A stretch of DNA of 53,723 bases from an uncultured SAR86 cluster bacterium (GCA_938048695.1 CALIUO010000002.1:1-53723), one strand, 5' to 3'; positions 43,463-52,440 are shown, counted from the first letter of the stretch. Translations and numbers: made by a program. Notes: generated from the sequence alone by a model not told the origin.

Positions 43463-44332
43463 TTATCTTTGTGGTTTCTTTAAAATTAAAGAAGGTGTAT
43501 TTTCTACGTAGTTCACATATTCAGGATCAGATCCCCATTTCTTCATTCCTCTATTTTCTAGCATCGGAATTCCACTTACCCTTGTTAATAGTACATAAAC
43601 AAAAATGGGAGATATCAATGTCACTAATTGCCAACCACTTAAGACTGGGAGGGCAATCAAGGTTAGTCCAGTCCACAAGGTAATCTCACCAAAATAATTA
43701 GGATGTCTAGACCAAGCCCATAGACCTGAAGTAATGAATTCTTTTTCTTTATTCTGTTGCTTTTTAAAGTTTCTTTTTTGCCTATCTGCAATCACTTCAA
43801 TCGAAAATCCGAATAGCCACAAAGCCAATCCAATATAGGCCATTAAACCAAGCGGAATGCTCACATCAGAGGTTATAGCTGCCAAGCCTGCAGCCATGGT
43901 TAAGAAGACCCAGAGCCCTCCCATAGTCCAAGTCATTATGTACCAATGAAATTGGGTTTTCATAACCGTGAATCTATTATCTTTACCATCCTGCTTAACC
44001 CTCAAGAACAAGAAAGACCCTAGCCTCACTGCCCATATCACTATTAACGCGCCTATAAGGATATCTCTCGTATCTACAGACGGATTAAGATAAAACCCCA
44101 AAGCTATTGCGCTCAAATAAGAGATTGATCCAGTCAAATCAAAATAATGTTCAGTTTGGTAAATATAGGAAGGAATAAATATTATCCAATGAAGCAGATA
44201 ACTAACACTTGCACACAATGCAAATAGAGAAATTCCATTATAGTATTGCGAGCCCTGACTGCCAGCTAAAGCAATAAGCACCCCTAGGGCAATACAGACA
44301 AAAGTAGTGGGTATTGTGACGGTTCGTTTCAT
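43463..44332 (-). CDS. DUF1295 (steroid 5-alpha-reductase-like) membrane protein
   Basis: A 289-residue protein with about eight membrane helices. The C-terminal half carries the family signature TSGLWAWSRHPNYFGEITLWTG and ends with MKKWGSDPEYVNYVENTPSLIL. Members use NADPH to reduce double bonds in lipid-like substrates, but bacterial functions are mostly unknown. It is clearly longer than, and different from, the RHPN protein at 21214. Confidence 0.87.
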   Translation of the reverse strand: MKRTVTIPTTFVCIALGVLIALAGSQGSQYYNGISLFALCASVSYLLHWIIFIPSYIYQTEHYFDLTGSISYLSAIALGFYLNPSVDTRDILIGALIVIWAVRLGSFLFLRVKQDGKDNRFTVMKTQFHWYIMTWTMGGLWVFLTMAAGLAAITSDVSIPLGLMAYIGLALWLFGFSIEVIADRQKRNFKKQQNKEKEFITSGLWAWSRHPNYFGEITLWTGLTLIALPVLSGWQLVTLISPIFVYVLLTRVSGIPMLENRGMKKWGSDPEYVNYVENTPSLILKKPQR

Positions 44333-44376
44333 AGTAATTATTAGTGAGTTAATCGACCATTAGAAGAGACAAAAGC

Positions 44377-45063
44377 TTACTTTTCAAGTTTATTAATCCT
44401 ATTTTTTGAAACTTTTTCCACTAAGGTAAGTCCTACTCCGACACAAGGACCAATTCCAAAAACGAACAAAATAGTTCCGATTCCAACAATCCCACCTAAG
44501 AACCAGCCTACAGTAACGGCAGTGATTTCGATAATTGTTCTAATTAAAGGAATAGAAGTGTTTGTTTTTTGCTGCAGTCCAATCATAAGACCATCTCTAG
44601 GTCCTGGTCCTAGATTGCTAGCGAGATAAATGCCACTTCCTATTCCAACTATCAAAATGCCAAAACTGGCTTGCAATATTTTTAGGTAAATCAACTCTGG
44701 TTGAGGTATGAAGCCAAGAGTTAAATCAATAGCCGAAGCTATTATGATTGCATTTAATATAGTTCCAATTCCTGGTGTTTGTTTAAGAGGTACCCAAAAT
44801 ATTAGTATGAAAATACTTATTAAGAATGTCGCCATTCCTATTGAGAGATCTGTCTTTGATGAGATTCCTTGAGCTAAAACTGTCCACGGACTCACCCCTG
44901 AACCACTACCAATTATTATTGCCTCTCCTAAACCAAATAAGAAAAGACCAATAACTAGCATAATTAGGGTACTAAGTTTTGGCCTGGTATTCAGAGGAAA
45001 ATCAGAGCTCCAACTTACGATTGGTACTTTTTTTATGTTAAAAACTCTACTTAGAAACCCCAT
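44377..45063 (-). CDS. YczE/YitT-like membrane protein
   Basis: A 228-residue protein with five or six membrane helices. Family text includes FGLGEAIIIGSGSGVSPWTVLAQGIS and YLASNLGPGPRDGLMIGLQQKT. YczE homologues are needed for surfactin production in Bacillus through an unknown mechanism; the general function is not known. First gene of the YczE-DUF1295-GFA-ZapE run. Confidence 0.82.
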   Translation of the reverse strand: MGFLSRVFNIKKVPIVSWSSDFPLNTRPKLSTLIMLVIGLFLFGLGEAIIIGSGSGVSPWTVLAQGISSKTDLSIGMATFLISIFILIFWVPLKQTPGIGTILNAIIIASAIDLTLGFIPQPELIYLKILQASFGILIVGIGSGIYLASNLGPGPRDGLMIGLQQKTNTSIPLIRTIIEITAVTVGWFLGGIVGIGTILFVFGIGPCVGVGLTLVEKVSKNRINKLEK

Positions 45064-45139
45064 CTGATTAATAAATTATATTTTGCTTTAGGTTGAATGT
45101 AGTTTAATCTTCAAGTGAGACTAACACAGGAGATTGATA

Positions 45140-45502
45140 ATGATTACATTAATTCTTTTAGCTTTATTGCTTACCTTAATTCAGCTGATGACGCCGGCTT
45201 TGCTTAATAGTAAGAATTTAGAATTTCTTATTTCTAATAGAGAGGGTTCAGTGGAAGAGGCACCGATTGTTGGGCGTGCAAGAAGAGCAGGTAATAATAT
45301 CTTAGAAAGCCTACCCGCATTTTTAGCATTAGCCATCTTGTCTATAATCCTTGAAATTGACACATATAATTTAGCTATGATTTGGTTGGGCTCAAGAGTT
45401 TTATATTATTTCTCTTACGTATTTGGAATATTGTATATAAGGACGATTATTTGGTTTGTATCAATAATCTGTTTGATATTAATGGGTCTTGCGCTGATTT
45501 GA
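45140..45502 (+). CDS. MAPEG family membrane protein
   Basis: A 120-residue four-helix protein. The start is ATG 45140, 7 bases after AGGAG (45128-45132); a TTG at 45134 is too close to that site. EEAPIVGRARRAGNNILESLPAFLALAIL matches the MAPEG fold with the conserved R-x-x-R-x-x-N pattern. The family includes glutathione transferases and eicosanoid enzymes; the bacterial role is uncertain. The PhyH gene starts 6 bp after its stop. Confidence 0.85.
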   Translation: MITLILLALLLTLIQLMTPALLNSKNLEFLISNREGSVEEAPIVGRARRAGNNILESLPAFLALAILSIILEIDTYNLAMIWLGSRVLYYFSYVFGILYIRTIIWFVSIICLILMGLALI

Positions 45503-45508
45503 AGATAG

Positions 45509-46285
45509 GTGAATTATTTTTTATCAGATATTGAAAACGAGAAATACCTTAGGGATGGATTTATCCTCAGGAGTGACCAATTTTCAAAAACTGAGTTAGT
45601 TAATTATCGAAACTCTCTAGAAAAAACCGTTTTAAAAGCCCAAACTCTAGCGGGTAGTGGTAAAAAATATTTCCTTGATAAGAAAAAATTCATAGATATT
45701 GATTTCTTGACCCTTCAATATGAGCCACAACCTAATGAAAAGTATCTGAAAGTTATAGAGCCAGCCCACTCCTTAAATTCTGAGCTGGAAGGTTTAATCT
45801 TTGATAGGAGGCTAACCGATCCAATTAAATCAATTTTATCAACAGATTCGCTGAGTCTTTGGACGGATAAACTCAATCTTAAAAGGCCAAAGGTTGGATC
45901 TGGTTTTGGTTGGCATCAAGATTCTCCTTACTGGATTCATGATAATGACGATGTAGACGCTCTCCCGAATGTTTATGTGTGCCTAGACAAGGCAGACAAA
46001 GCAAATGGATGTTTCAGAGTTATTAGGGGTAGTCATAAAAGGGGTTGTTTGCCTGGTACATACGATGATTCTCAACTAGGTGGTTTTTATACTGATAAAA
46101 ATCATTTTGATTTAGAAGACTGCATCGATATTGAGGCTAATGCAGGATCGCTGATATTTTTTAATCCACATATAGTGCATGGGTCTTCACCCAATGAGTC
46201 TACTCAAGAGAGAAGGGCATATATTGTTACTTATCAACACAAAGATAAACCTTCCTTGAAATCAGGAAAAGTCTTAAATATATAG
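45509..46285 (+). CDS. Phytanoyl-CoA dioxygenase (PhyH) family protein, first copy
   Basis: A 258-residue Fe(II)/2-oxoglutarate oxygenase fold. The iron triad is H136 and D138 (WHQDSPYW) with H224 (HIVHGSSPN), and R235 (RRAY) can bind 2-oxoglutarate, so it looks active. Closest in form to small-molecule and ectoine-type hydroxylases; substrate unknown. The start is GTG (45509). Coupled to MAPEG; its end is 2 bp from the MATE gene end on the other strand. Confidence 0.88.
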   Translation: MNYFLSDIENEKYLRDGFILRSDQFSKTELVNYRNSLEKTVLKAQTLAGSGKKYFLDKKKFIDIDFLTLQYEPQPNEKYLKVIEPAHSLNSELEGLIFDRRLTDPIKSILSTDSLSLWTDKLNLKRPKVGSGFGWHQDSPYWIHDNDDVDALPNVYVCLDKADKANGCFRVIRGSHKRGCLPGTYDDSQLGGFYTDKNHFDLEDCIDIEANAGSLIFFNPHIVHGSSPNESTQERRAYIVTYQHKDKPSLKSGKVLNI

Positions 46286-46287
46286 CT

Positions 46288-47637
46288 TTATATATTTACT
46301 CTCCAGGCACCTTTTTTAATTGAAACGAAGATCATAGTTCCAAAGATCATCATTGCTATGGCAGATGAGATAAAAATTGATCCAATTCCAAAGCCTAACC
46401 AGTGAACGGAGATACCACCACCTATGCTTGCTATTAGAAACCTGGCGATGGTTGCAATGGTTGGCCATTTCATAGCATTAGCACCCTGAGATGCGAAATA
46501 TAGTGATAGACCAATCCCCTGAAAAATATAAAAGGGACCAACTATTTGTATATAGAGTTTTGTCACTTCAAATGCTTTCACATCATCTGTAAAAAACTGA
46601 ATCCAAGTATCTGGAAATAACGCCAGTGTTAAGCCAATAAATATTGAAACTATACCTGCAGATGTTCCTCCATAAATACCTACAGTTTCAGCCCTTATGA
46701 TATTTTTTGCACCTATATTTGCTCCCACTATAGAAGTCATTGCAGTACCTATTCCGAAGATTAAAGGAATCATTAAAAACTCTACTCTTGACCCTATACC
46801 ATATCCTGCAAGCGCTTCAGTGCCGAAAGTACCAACTAAGCCGGTAAGAACCAAAATAGTTCCAACCGTCAAGAGTGGGGATACTGAGGCAGGTATTGCA
46901 ACTTCAAAAATATTATTAAATAAATCCTTGCTCAGCATTAATTGCTTCAGCCTTAATTTAACGGGAATAGACTTACTCATTAGTTTAAGAAAGATAATTA
47001 TGACCATCACAGAAGCGCTTATGAGAGTCGCTATAGCTGCCCCTGGAACGCCTATTTGAGGGAATCCGTACCATCCTAAGATAAACCCACCTGACAGAAA
47101 TACTTGTAAAAATGAAGTGCATATCATTAGAGTAGCCGGAAAGCGCATATTGCCCATTCCTCTCAATACTGCGCTCATACTTCCTGAAAGCCACAGTATT
47201 AAACCTCCAAGAAATAAATAAGAGCAATATGTATAAGACTCTTCTAAGATATCTCCTCGACCACCAAGCAAGAAGAGAAGTTGTTCACCAAATAATAAGA
47301 AAAATAAGAGGAACGTAAATGCTCCTCCGAGAGATATAACAACAGAATGCCAAATTAGTCTTTCAGCTTTATCTATATCATTTGCTCCCATGCTTCTAGC
47401 GATGGCAGAAGTTATTGCTCCACCAAGTGCACCACCTGACATAGTTTGCGTTATCATCAATAAAGGGAAGGCAAGTGCTACAGCTGCAAGAGAATTTGTT
47501 CCTAATTTACTAATGAACCACACTTCAGTTAAAACAACTATAGACTGAATGAAGAAGGCGACAGTATTTGGTGCTGACATTCTTATCAGCAGGGGCATGA
47601 CAGGTTGTGTGAGGAACTCTTGGGTTCTATTATCCAC
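46288..47637 (-). CDS. MATE family efflux transporter
   Basis: A 449-residue cation antiporter-type exporter with twelve membrane helices in two related halves. MATE text includes LIRMSAPNTVAFF near the N-terminus, GGALGGAITSAIARSMGA and VGTFGTEALAGYGIGSRVE in the second half. It exports drugs or metabolites using H+ or Na+. The start appears to be GTG (47637), preceded by AAAGGA. A PhyH dioxygenase gene lies directly upstream and another ends directly downstream. Confidence 0.93.
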   Translation of the reverse strand: MDNRTQEFLTQPVMPLLIRMSAPNTVAFFIQSIVVLTEVWFISKLGTNSLAAVALAFPLLMITQTMSGGALGGAITSAIARSMGANDIDKAERLIWHSVVISLGGAFTFLLFFLLFGEQLLFLLGGRGDILEESYTYCSYLFLGGLILWLSGSMSAVLRGMGNMRFPATLMICTSFLQVFLSGGFILGWYGFPQIGVPGAAIATLISASVMVIIIFLKLMSKSIPVKLRLKQLMLSKDLFNNIFEVAIPASVSPLLTVGTILVLTGLVGTFGTEALAGYGIGSRVEFLMIPLIFGIGTAMTSIVGANIGAKNIIRAETVGIYGGTSAGIVSIFIGLTLALFPDTWIQFFTDDVKAFEVTKLYIQIVGPFYIFQGIGLSLYFASQGANAMKWPTIATIARFLIASIGGGISVHWLGFGIGSIFISSAIAMMIFGTMIFVSIKKGAWRVNI

Positions 47638-47649
47638 TAATCCTTTAGC

Positions 47650-48540
47650 TTATTTTCTTGTAGATTCTTTTACCAAGTTTTCAGGGGTTGCTAAACTTTC
47701 GTACTGATCTTTAGACTCTCCAAATATTTTTTCGGGAGAAACTGATTCAAGCCTACCTTCTTTGTCCTCAGGATCGGTAAAGAAACCTAAAACATAACCA
47801 CCTTTTGAGTATCCTATTAGAGATCTAAGCTCAGGACTAAAATCTTTCGCCACTTCAGGAGGACAAGAGAGATATTGATTTTCTTCTTGCCTTAACCAAC
47901 TTGGCGCGTAATGAAGAAAAACACCCAATCTAGGTTGCTCTGTGACATTTGTTCCACCTCCATGTAAAACCGAGCCTGTATAAATAAATACAGAACCAGC
48001 TTTCATCTCCGCATAAGCTATTTCTTCAGGTAAGGGCTCCCTATCTTTGTGCCACTTATGAGAGCCTGGTACAACTTGAGTTGCTCCATTTTCTTTTGTG
48101 AAATCATTAATTGCCCAAACCGTACTGAATTGGGTTTCAATTTTTCTTGGAATATAGCCTCCCCAAACACCTCTATCTCTATGGAGTATTTGACTGGATT
48201 CGCCTGGACCTATTTGAATGGCTGAAGTGAAATGAAGCTGATAACTTTCACAATGAGGCCCTAAGAAGCTATCTGCCACCTGATTAATTAATGGATCTAA
48301 AGCTAAATCTTGGCAAGTTTTTGATCTTGCCATTAGAGCACCTACTCTTTTAGTTTCAAAACCGGTGAATTCATCTTGCCCATTTCTAGTTACATTTAAA
48401 TAAGGTTTTAAGTCATTCTTAATTGATTCTAAATTCTGATCACTTAAAAAGTTATCAATTATTAGACCGGCATCCTCATCTAAAATTTCAAGTATTCTTT
48501 CAATAGGGGTATCCATTGAAACATGCTTAATCTCTCCCAT
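47650..48540 (-). CDS. Phytanoyl-CoA dioxygenase (PhyH) family protein, second copy
   Basis: A 296-residue Fe(II)/2-oxoglutarate oxygenase fold, divergent from the copy at 45509. The metal ligands are H120 and D122 (LHRDRGVWGG) and H193 (VLHGGGTNV), with R204 (EQPRLG) as the oxo-acid binder, so it looks active. VVPGSHKWHKDR is typical of the family. It starts the PhyH-MATE pair with 12 bp between the genes. The substrate cannot be assigned. Confidence 0.88.
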   Translation of the reverse strand: MGEIKHVSMDTPIERILEILDEDAGLIIDNFLSDQNLESIKNDLKPYLNVTRNGQDEFTGFETKRVGALMARSKTCQDLALDPLINQVADSFLGPHCESYQLHFTSAIQIGPGESSQILHRDRGVWGGYIPRKIETQFSTVWAINDFTKENGATQVVPGSHKWHKDREPLPEEIAYAEMKAGSVFIYTGSVLHGGGTNVTEQPRLGVFLHYAPSWLRQEENQYLSCPPEVAKDFSPELRSLIGYSKGGYVLGFFTDPEDKEGRLESVSPEKIFGESKDQYESLATPENLVKESTRK

Positions 48541-48594
48541 AAATTCAGTTTAAACCAAATTTACGGAATTTAGAATTTTGTCTGTAATAAGTAC

Positions 48595-49665
48595 TTACCT
48601 GTAAAACTCTTCTATTTGATCATTTATAAAGAGAGCATCTTCAGGCGAGAAACCAGCTCCCGCAATATGCCCCCATAAAGAAGGTATAACTCTGAATTTA
48701 ACACCGGGAATTAATTTCGCTTCCTCTCTCAAAGCATCTATGTGGAAGTACATATCGGTTTCGCTAGGCATATATAAAACATCTGCTTTTATAGAGCCCA
48801 AAGCTTTAGTGTAGTCCCCATCAAAGCCCGGAGTATTACCAATATTATTATTCTGCCAGGTTCTGGCTAGAGCAATGAGATTATTAGCATCCCAAGTAAG
48901 AACAAATTCTTCAAACCACTCAATTACCTCATCAGTGCTATTAAGGCCCATTTCTTCATAAAGACCTAATCTAAACCATTCCTGAGACCAGCCCCAACTT
49001 GCCCAATGTGCACCTCCAGCTCTCAAGCCTATTTCAGGAGGGGAGGCATATTGTCCCTCATTGAAGTCTTGATCTGATTTTATCGCAGCTATAAAACCTT
49101 CCAATCTAACTATGCCATGTGGATATTCAACAGCTGAACCGGCTATACCTACTATTTTTTCTACAAAATATGGATAACTAACTCCCCACTGAAATGCTTG
49201 CTGAGCTCCCATAGAAAAACCAACTACACTTTTGATTTTCTTTACTCCAAATTCCTCCGTAAGTAATTTATGTCCAGCTTTTACATTGTCTCTAATCGAA
49301 ATCAGAGGAAAATTTGGGCCATCGTAAGGAGCCGGAGTATTGCTTGGAGAGCTAGATAAACCATTCTGAAACATATCTGTTGCAACAATAAAATATTTAT
49401 TTGGGTCTAAGGCTTTTCCTGGCTCTATTAAAAAATCAAACCCATGATGGTCGCCCAAATATGCTGAAGGCACGAATATCAAATTATCCTTTTCTTTATT
49501 TAATTCTCCATGAGTCACATATGAAAGTTTGGCATTAGGTAACACCACTCCGCTCTCCAAATCAAAGTTACCGAGATTAAATATTTTATGCTCTCCTTCT
49601 GTGTAAGAATTTAAAGAAAAGAAAAGAACGAATGCTAATATTTTGATTTTGAATTCTTTTTTCAT
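48595..49665 (-). CDS. Secreted MetX-like alpha/beta hydrolase
   Basis: A 356-residue protein from ATG 49665, with a signal peptide (MKKEFKIKILAFVLFFSLNS, cut near 20-24). The body follows the homoserine acyltransferase layout: nucleophile S151 in VVGFSMGAQQAFQW, acid in SETDMYFH and histidine in WGHIAGAG. It lacks the NHH and CHGSLGPSS blocks seen in the true MetX at 14764, so it probably does not acylate homoserine. A periplasmic esterase or amidase role is likelier. It overlaps or abuts pip and lies in a three-hydrolase run. Confidence 0.82.
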   Translation of the reverse strand: MKKEFKIKILAFVLFFSLNSYTEGEHKIFNLGNFDLESGVVLPNAKLSYVTHGELNKEKDNLIFVPSAYLGDHHGFDFLIEPGKALDPNKYFIVATDMFQNGLSSSPSNTPAPYDGPNFPLISIRDNVKAGHKLLTEEFGVKKIKSVVGFSMGAQQAFQWGVSYPYFVEKIVGIAGSAVEYPHGIVRLEGFIAAIKSDQDFNEGQYASPPEIGLRAGGAHWASWGWSQEWFRLGLYEEMGLNSTDEVIEWFEEFVLTWDANNLIALARTWQNNNIGNTPGFDGDYTKALGSIKADVLYMPSETDMYFHIDALREEAKLIPGVKFRVIPSLWGHIAGAGFSPEDALFINDQIEEFYR

Positions 49666-49675
49666 TTTTTTGTCT

Positions 49676-50638
49676 CTAATTATTCGCAAAATTATTAGTA
49701 GCTTCTATGAGTAAGTGAGTAATTTCTTCTTCAAAGGCTGAGTGGCCAGAAAAAGGTGCTATCTTCAATTCTGCTTCAGGCCATCTTGAATGTAACTCGT
49801 AAGCGGTAGTCGGAGGACAAACTACATCATATCTTCCTTGAACTATTACTGTAGGTATATTTCTTATCTTGTCGATATTGTCCAGAAGTTGATTTTCATC
49901 TTCTAGAAACCCCTTATTCACAAAATAATGATTTTCTATTAAGGCAAATGCCAAAGCGAATTCGCTGTTAACAGAATCCTTCACTGCCTCTGGATTATGA
50001 TTAATAAAACTTGTTGATGCTTCCCATTTAGACCAGGCCTTGGCAGCTGAAAGTTTTTTTTCTTCATCTTCACCATTAAATATTTCCCTATACGCTTCTA
50101 TAAGGTTAGATCGTTTTTCTAGAGGAATCTCTTTTAAAAAACCTTTCCACGCCTCAGGATAAATCTCACTGGCTCCATATTGGTAGAACCATTGGAGTTC
50201 CTTTTCCCTAAGCATAAAAATACCTCTAAGAATAAGCTCAGAGACAACCTCAGGATGGCTTTGGGCATAGGCCAGGGCAAGAGTACTCCCCCATGACCCA
50301 CCGAAAACTAACCATTTATCGATATTAAGTTCATTTCTAATAGACTCAATGTCTTCTACCAGGTGCCACGTTGTATTATCTTCTAGACAAGTGTGCGGTT
50401 TGCTCTTGCCACAACCACGTTGATCGAAGAGAACGATACGATACTTTTTAGGATCAAAGAATCGTCTTGAAAAGCTTCCAGCCCCACCTCCAGGACCTCC
50501 ATGTAAGAAGATAAGCGGCTTTCCTTTAGGATTTCCGCATTGCTCGTAATATATTTCGTGAATTCCTTTATTTATGTAGCCTGAATCAAATGGTTCTATC
50601 GCCGGAAATAATTTATTTTTCTTATTAAAGAATTTCAT
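49676..50638 (-). CDS. pip: Proline iminopeptidase (peptidase S33)
   Basis: A 320-residue cytoplasmic alpha/beta hydrolase that releases N-terminal proline from peptides. HGGPGGG (46-52) forms the oxyanion hole, the nucleophile is S115 in FGGSWGSTLALAYAQ, and FDQRGCGKS is diagnostic. Acid and histidine are in GRYDVVCP and SGHSAFE. The length and text match the standard enzyme. It overlaps the upstream hydrolase gene by 14 bp. Confidence 0.94.
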   Translation of the reverse strand: MKFFNKKNKLFPAIEPFDSGYINKGIHEIYYEQCGNPKGKPLIFLHGGPGGGAGSFSRRFFDPKKYRIVLFDQRGCGKSKPHTCLEDNTTWHLVEDIESIRNELNIDKWLVFGGSWGSTLALAYAQSHPEVVSELILRGIFMLREKELQWFYQYGASEIYPEAWKGFLKEIPLEKRSNLIEAYREIFNGEDEEKKLSAAKAWSKWEASTSFINHNPEAVKDSVNSEFALAFALIENHYFVNKGFLEDENQLLDNIDKIRNIPTVIVQGRYDVVCPPTTAYELHSRWPEAELKIAPFSGHSAFEEEITHLLIEATNNFANN

Positions 50639-51512
50639 CTCTTTCTTTAAAGAAGTTCACCATATCTTCTATGACTAAGGGTAATACTTCAGGAGGTAGA
50701 TTGTGACCCATATTTTTATATGCTTTGTACCTTGAACCTTCAATAAGTTCAGCTGTATGCTCTCCATGATCTATTGGCAACAGTGTATCTTCTTCCCCAT
50801 GTTGCACTAGTGTAGGAACAGATATGCTCTTAACTATTTCTGATCTATCGCCTGCTTTAAAAATAGCTGTTAATTGTCGAGGCATAGCCTCAGGAAAAAA
50901 GCCATAAGATCGGGCATTGTCAGAGTCTATTTCCTCAATATTTCTGAAAGTGTTTTCATTTCTTTCCGACATTTCAGATAAGTGGGGTGCGCCCGTAGAA
51001 GACATAATTGAAACGAGACTTTTTGTTTTTTCCGGATAATTAGCCGCAATAATTTGGGCTATCATTCCACCCATAGAGGCACCAACAATGTGCGCTTCAT
51101 CTATATTCAGGTATTCCAGAAGAGCAACTCCGTCATTTGCCATGTCATTTAGCGTATAAGGTGCGCTGAAATCAAAACCAAGAGAACTAAGAAAGAATTT
51201 CCAGTAAAGGTTTGGTCTACCTAATCTGTCCAATTTCTCTGAATCTCCCGTATCTCTATTATCAAAAAGTACTACTTGATATCCCGAGTCGACAAGGTCA
51301 TTGACTATCTCTTCCCCCCATACTTTATGAGATGCCATCAAACCCATGATCATCAAAACAGTTGGATCTTCTTTCTTTCCTGCAGTTGTGTAAGCAATAG
51401 AGACACCATTTATATCAACAGAAGTTGTTTTCTGTTTAACGCTATAAGCTGAGTATGCGTTTAGGGAAATTAAGCAAACAAACGAAGCAATTATTAATCT
51501 TTTAATTATCAT
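50625..51512 (-). CDS. Exported alpha/beta hydrolase
   Basis: A 295-residue hydrolase with a signal peptide (about 1-22). The nucleophile is S146 in HIVGASMGGMIAQ; acid and histidine are in HGEEDTLLP and NMGHNLPPEV. FDNRDTGDSEKL is typical of the aclacinomycin methylesterase (RdmC)-like branch. Probably a periplasmic esterase; substrate unknown. It starts where the DUF1145 gene stops and overlaps pip by 14 bp. Confidence 0.85.
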   Translation of the reverse strand: MIIKRLIIASFVCLISLNAYSAYSVKQKTTSVDINGVSIAYTTAGKKEDPTVLMIMGLMASHKVWGEEIVNDLVDSGYQVVLFDNRDTGDSEKLDRLGRPNLYWKFFLSSLGFDFSAPYTLNDMANDGVALLEYLNIDEAHIVGASMGGMIAQIIAANYPEKTKSLVSIMSSTGAPHLSEMSERNENTFRNIEEIDSDNARSYGFFPEAMPRQLTAIFKAGDRSEIVKSISVPTLVQHGEEDTLLPIDHGEHTAELIEGSRYKAYKNMGHNLPPEVLPLVIEDMVNFFKERDEIL

Positions 51513-51751
51513 TAATTTTCCTTTTTCTCTAGAGCACCTATGTATAGAACGCCAAATATTAAAGTTTGAAACAATCCATAAATTAAGCCGTCATTAGAAT
51601 CTTTAATTTTCTTAAAGAAGACAACAAATTCGATAGCGTGTATCCCTAGAAGAAGAGCCGCAAAGTAATTGATCCACATAGAGAAGCCCAAAAAGTAGTT
51701 GGCTGCTAATACTGCCCATAAAAATAGAGTAAAAATTTTTTCTTTATTCAT
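51512..51751 (-). CDS. DUF1145 small membrane protein
   Basis: A 79-residue protein with three hydrophobic segments, matching DUF1145 (YhhL-like): FLGFSMWINYFAALLLGIHAIEFVVFF followed by LIYGLFQTLIFGVLYIG. Function unknown. Its stop overlaps the hydrolase start. Confidence 0.8.
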   Translation of the reverse strand: MNKEKIFTLFLWAVLAANYFLGFSMWINYFAALLLGIHAIEFVVFFKKIKDSNDGLIYGLFQTLIFGVLYIGALEKKEN

Positions 51752-51754
51752 AAT

Positions 51755-52147
51755 TTACCTTTTTGAAGCTTGCTCTCTCATTACTATCTTTAATCCTTCT
51801 AGATAGCTTGTCCAATACTCTATTTGAGGTTCTTTCAAGGTATCCTTCATGCGCTTATCCAGTTTGCTGTACTGACGTTTTATTCCTCGCTCTATTCTTT
51901 TGGGTATATTTACACCTCCTTTTCGAATTTCACGTTGAACCACCTGTTGAAGCCCGGTTAAACACTCCTTTAGAGCCTCACGAAATTCATCATTCTGCTT
52001 GTCATCCATTTCCATAGCCGCTATGTGGACTAGCAGTTTGGGTTGAAGCCAGGGCGGCAGATCTTCGGGAGTAATTGCAGATTCAGCTGTTGCAGAAGTT
52101 GCTAATAGTATTCCTATGACTAGTGTTAGTTTCTTTATATATTTCAT
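51755..52147 (-). CDS. Exported hypothetical protein (130 aa)
   Basis: A signal peptide (MKYIKKLTLVIGILLATSATAES, cut near 21-22, given here as positions 1-23) leads to a charged helical protein rich in K, R and E, with cysteine at about 68. No family recognised. It lies 3 bp from DUF1145, in the same run. It is probably a small periplasmic helical protein. Confidence 0.75.
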   Translation of the reverse strand: MKYIKKLTLVIGILLATSATAESAITPEDLPPWLQPKLLVHIAAMEMDDKQNDEFREALKECLTGLQQVVQREIRKGGVNIPKRIERGIKRQYSKLDKRMKDTLKEPQIEYWTSYLEGLKIVMREQASKR

Positions 52148-52156
52148 AATAGTTTT

Positions 52157-52354
52157 TTAATTTAAGTTCCCGTTAGTAATCAATAACCAAATGAAGAAAC
52201 CGCTTACTATTATTATAGAAATGTAGGTCTGCCACTTGTTAGCCTTCTTGTCTCCTTCAAACTTCGACTGCTCTTTGTTGAAGTTCTTAGACAAATTTCT
52301 AAACCATAGAATTCCTACGAAAATTAGTATGGCTAATAGTATAAGTTCAATCAT
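52157..52354 (-). CDS. Small membrane protein (65 aa)
   Basis: From the ATG at 52354 the product has two membrane helices (about 2-18 and 43-60) joined by a charged loop NLSKNFNKEQSKFEGDKKANK. A 21-codon extension to a TTG at 52417 is possible but would overlap the next small frame. I do not recognise a family. Ribosome-binding sequence is weak. Confidence 0.6.
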   Translation of the reverse strand: MIELILLAILIFVGILWFRNLSKNFNKEQSKFEGDKKANKWQTYISIIIVSGFFIWLLITNGNLN

Positions 52355-52362
52355 ATTTTTAA

Positions 52363-52434
52363 TTAGAAAAAGAAATAAAGTATTAAAACTATTATAAGAC
52401 AGCCATAGATAATCCAATTAACCCAATTATTCAT
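52363..52434 (-). CDS. Possible tiny membrane protein (23 aa)
   Basis: ATG at 52434, 23 codons, TAA. The product (begins MNNWVNWIIYG, ends LYFFF) is one hydrophobic helix with a tryptophan-rich start. It fits exactly between the 58-aa and 65-aa genes, 6 bp after the first and 8 bp before the second. Too short for certainty. Confidence 0.3.
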   Translation of the reverse strand: MNNWVNWIIYGCLIIVLILYFFF

Positions 52435-52440
52435 AATTTC

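Noticed and set aside
45064-45139. tRNA gene in the YczE/MAPEG spacer
   Set aside because: No cloverleaf, no T-arm GGTTCGA-like text and no CCA end; the gap is an AT-rich divergent promoter region.
52355-52417. N-terminal extension of the 65-aa membrane protein from a TTG
   Set aside because: It would overlap the 23-codon frame, has no ribosome-binding site, and the ATG at 52354 begins directly at the first membrane helix.
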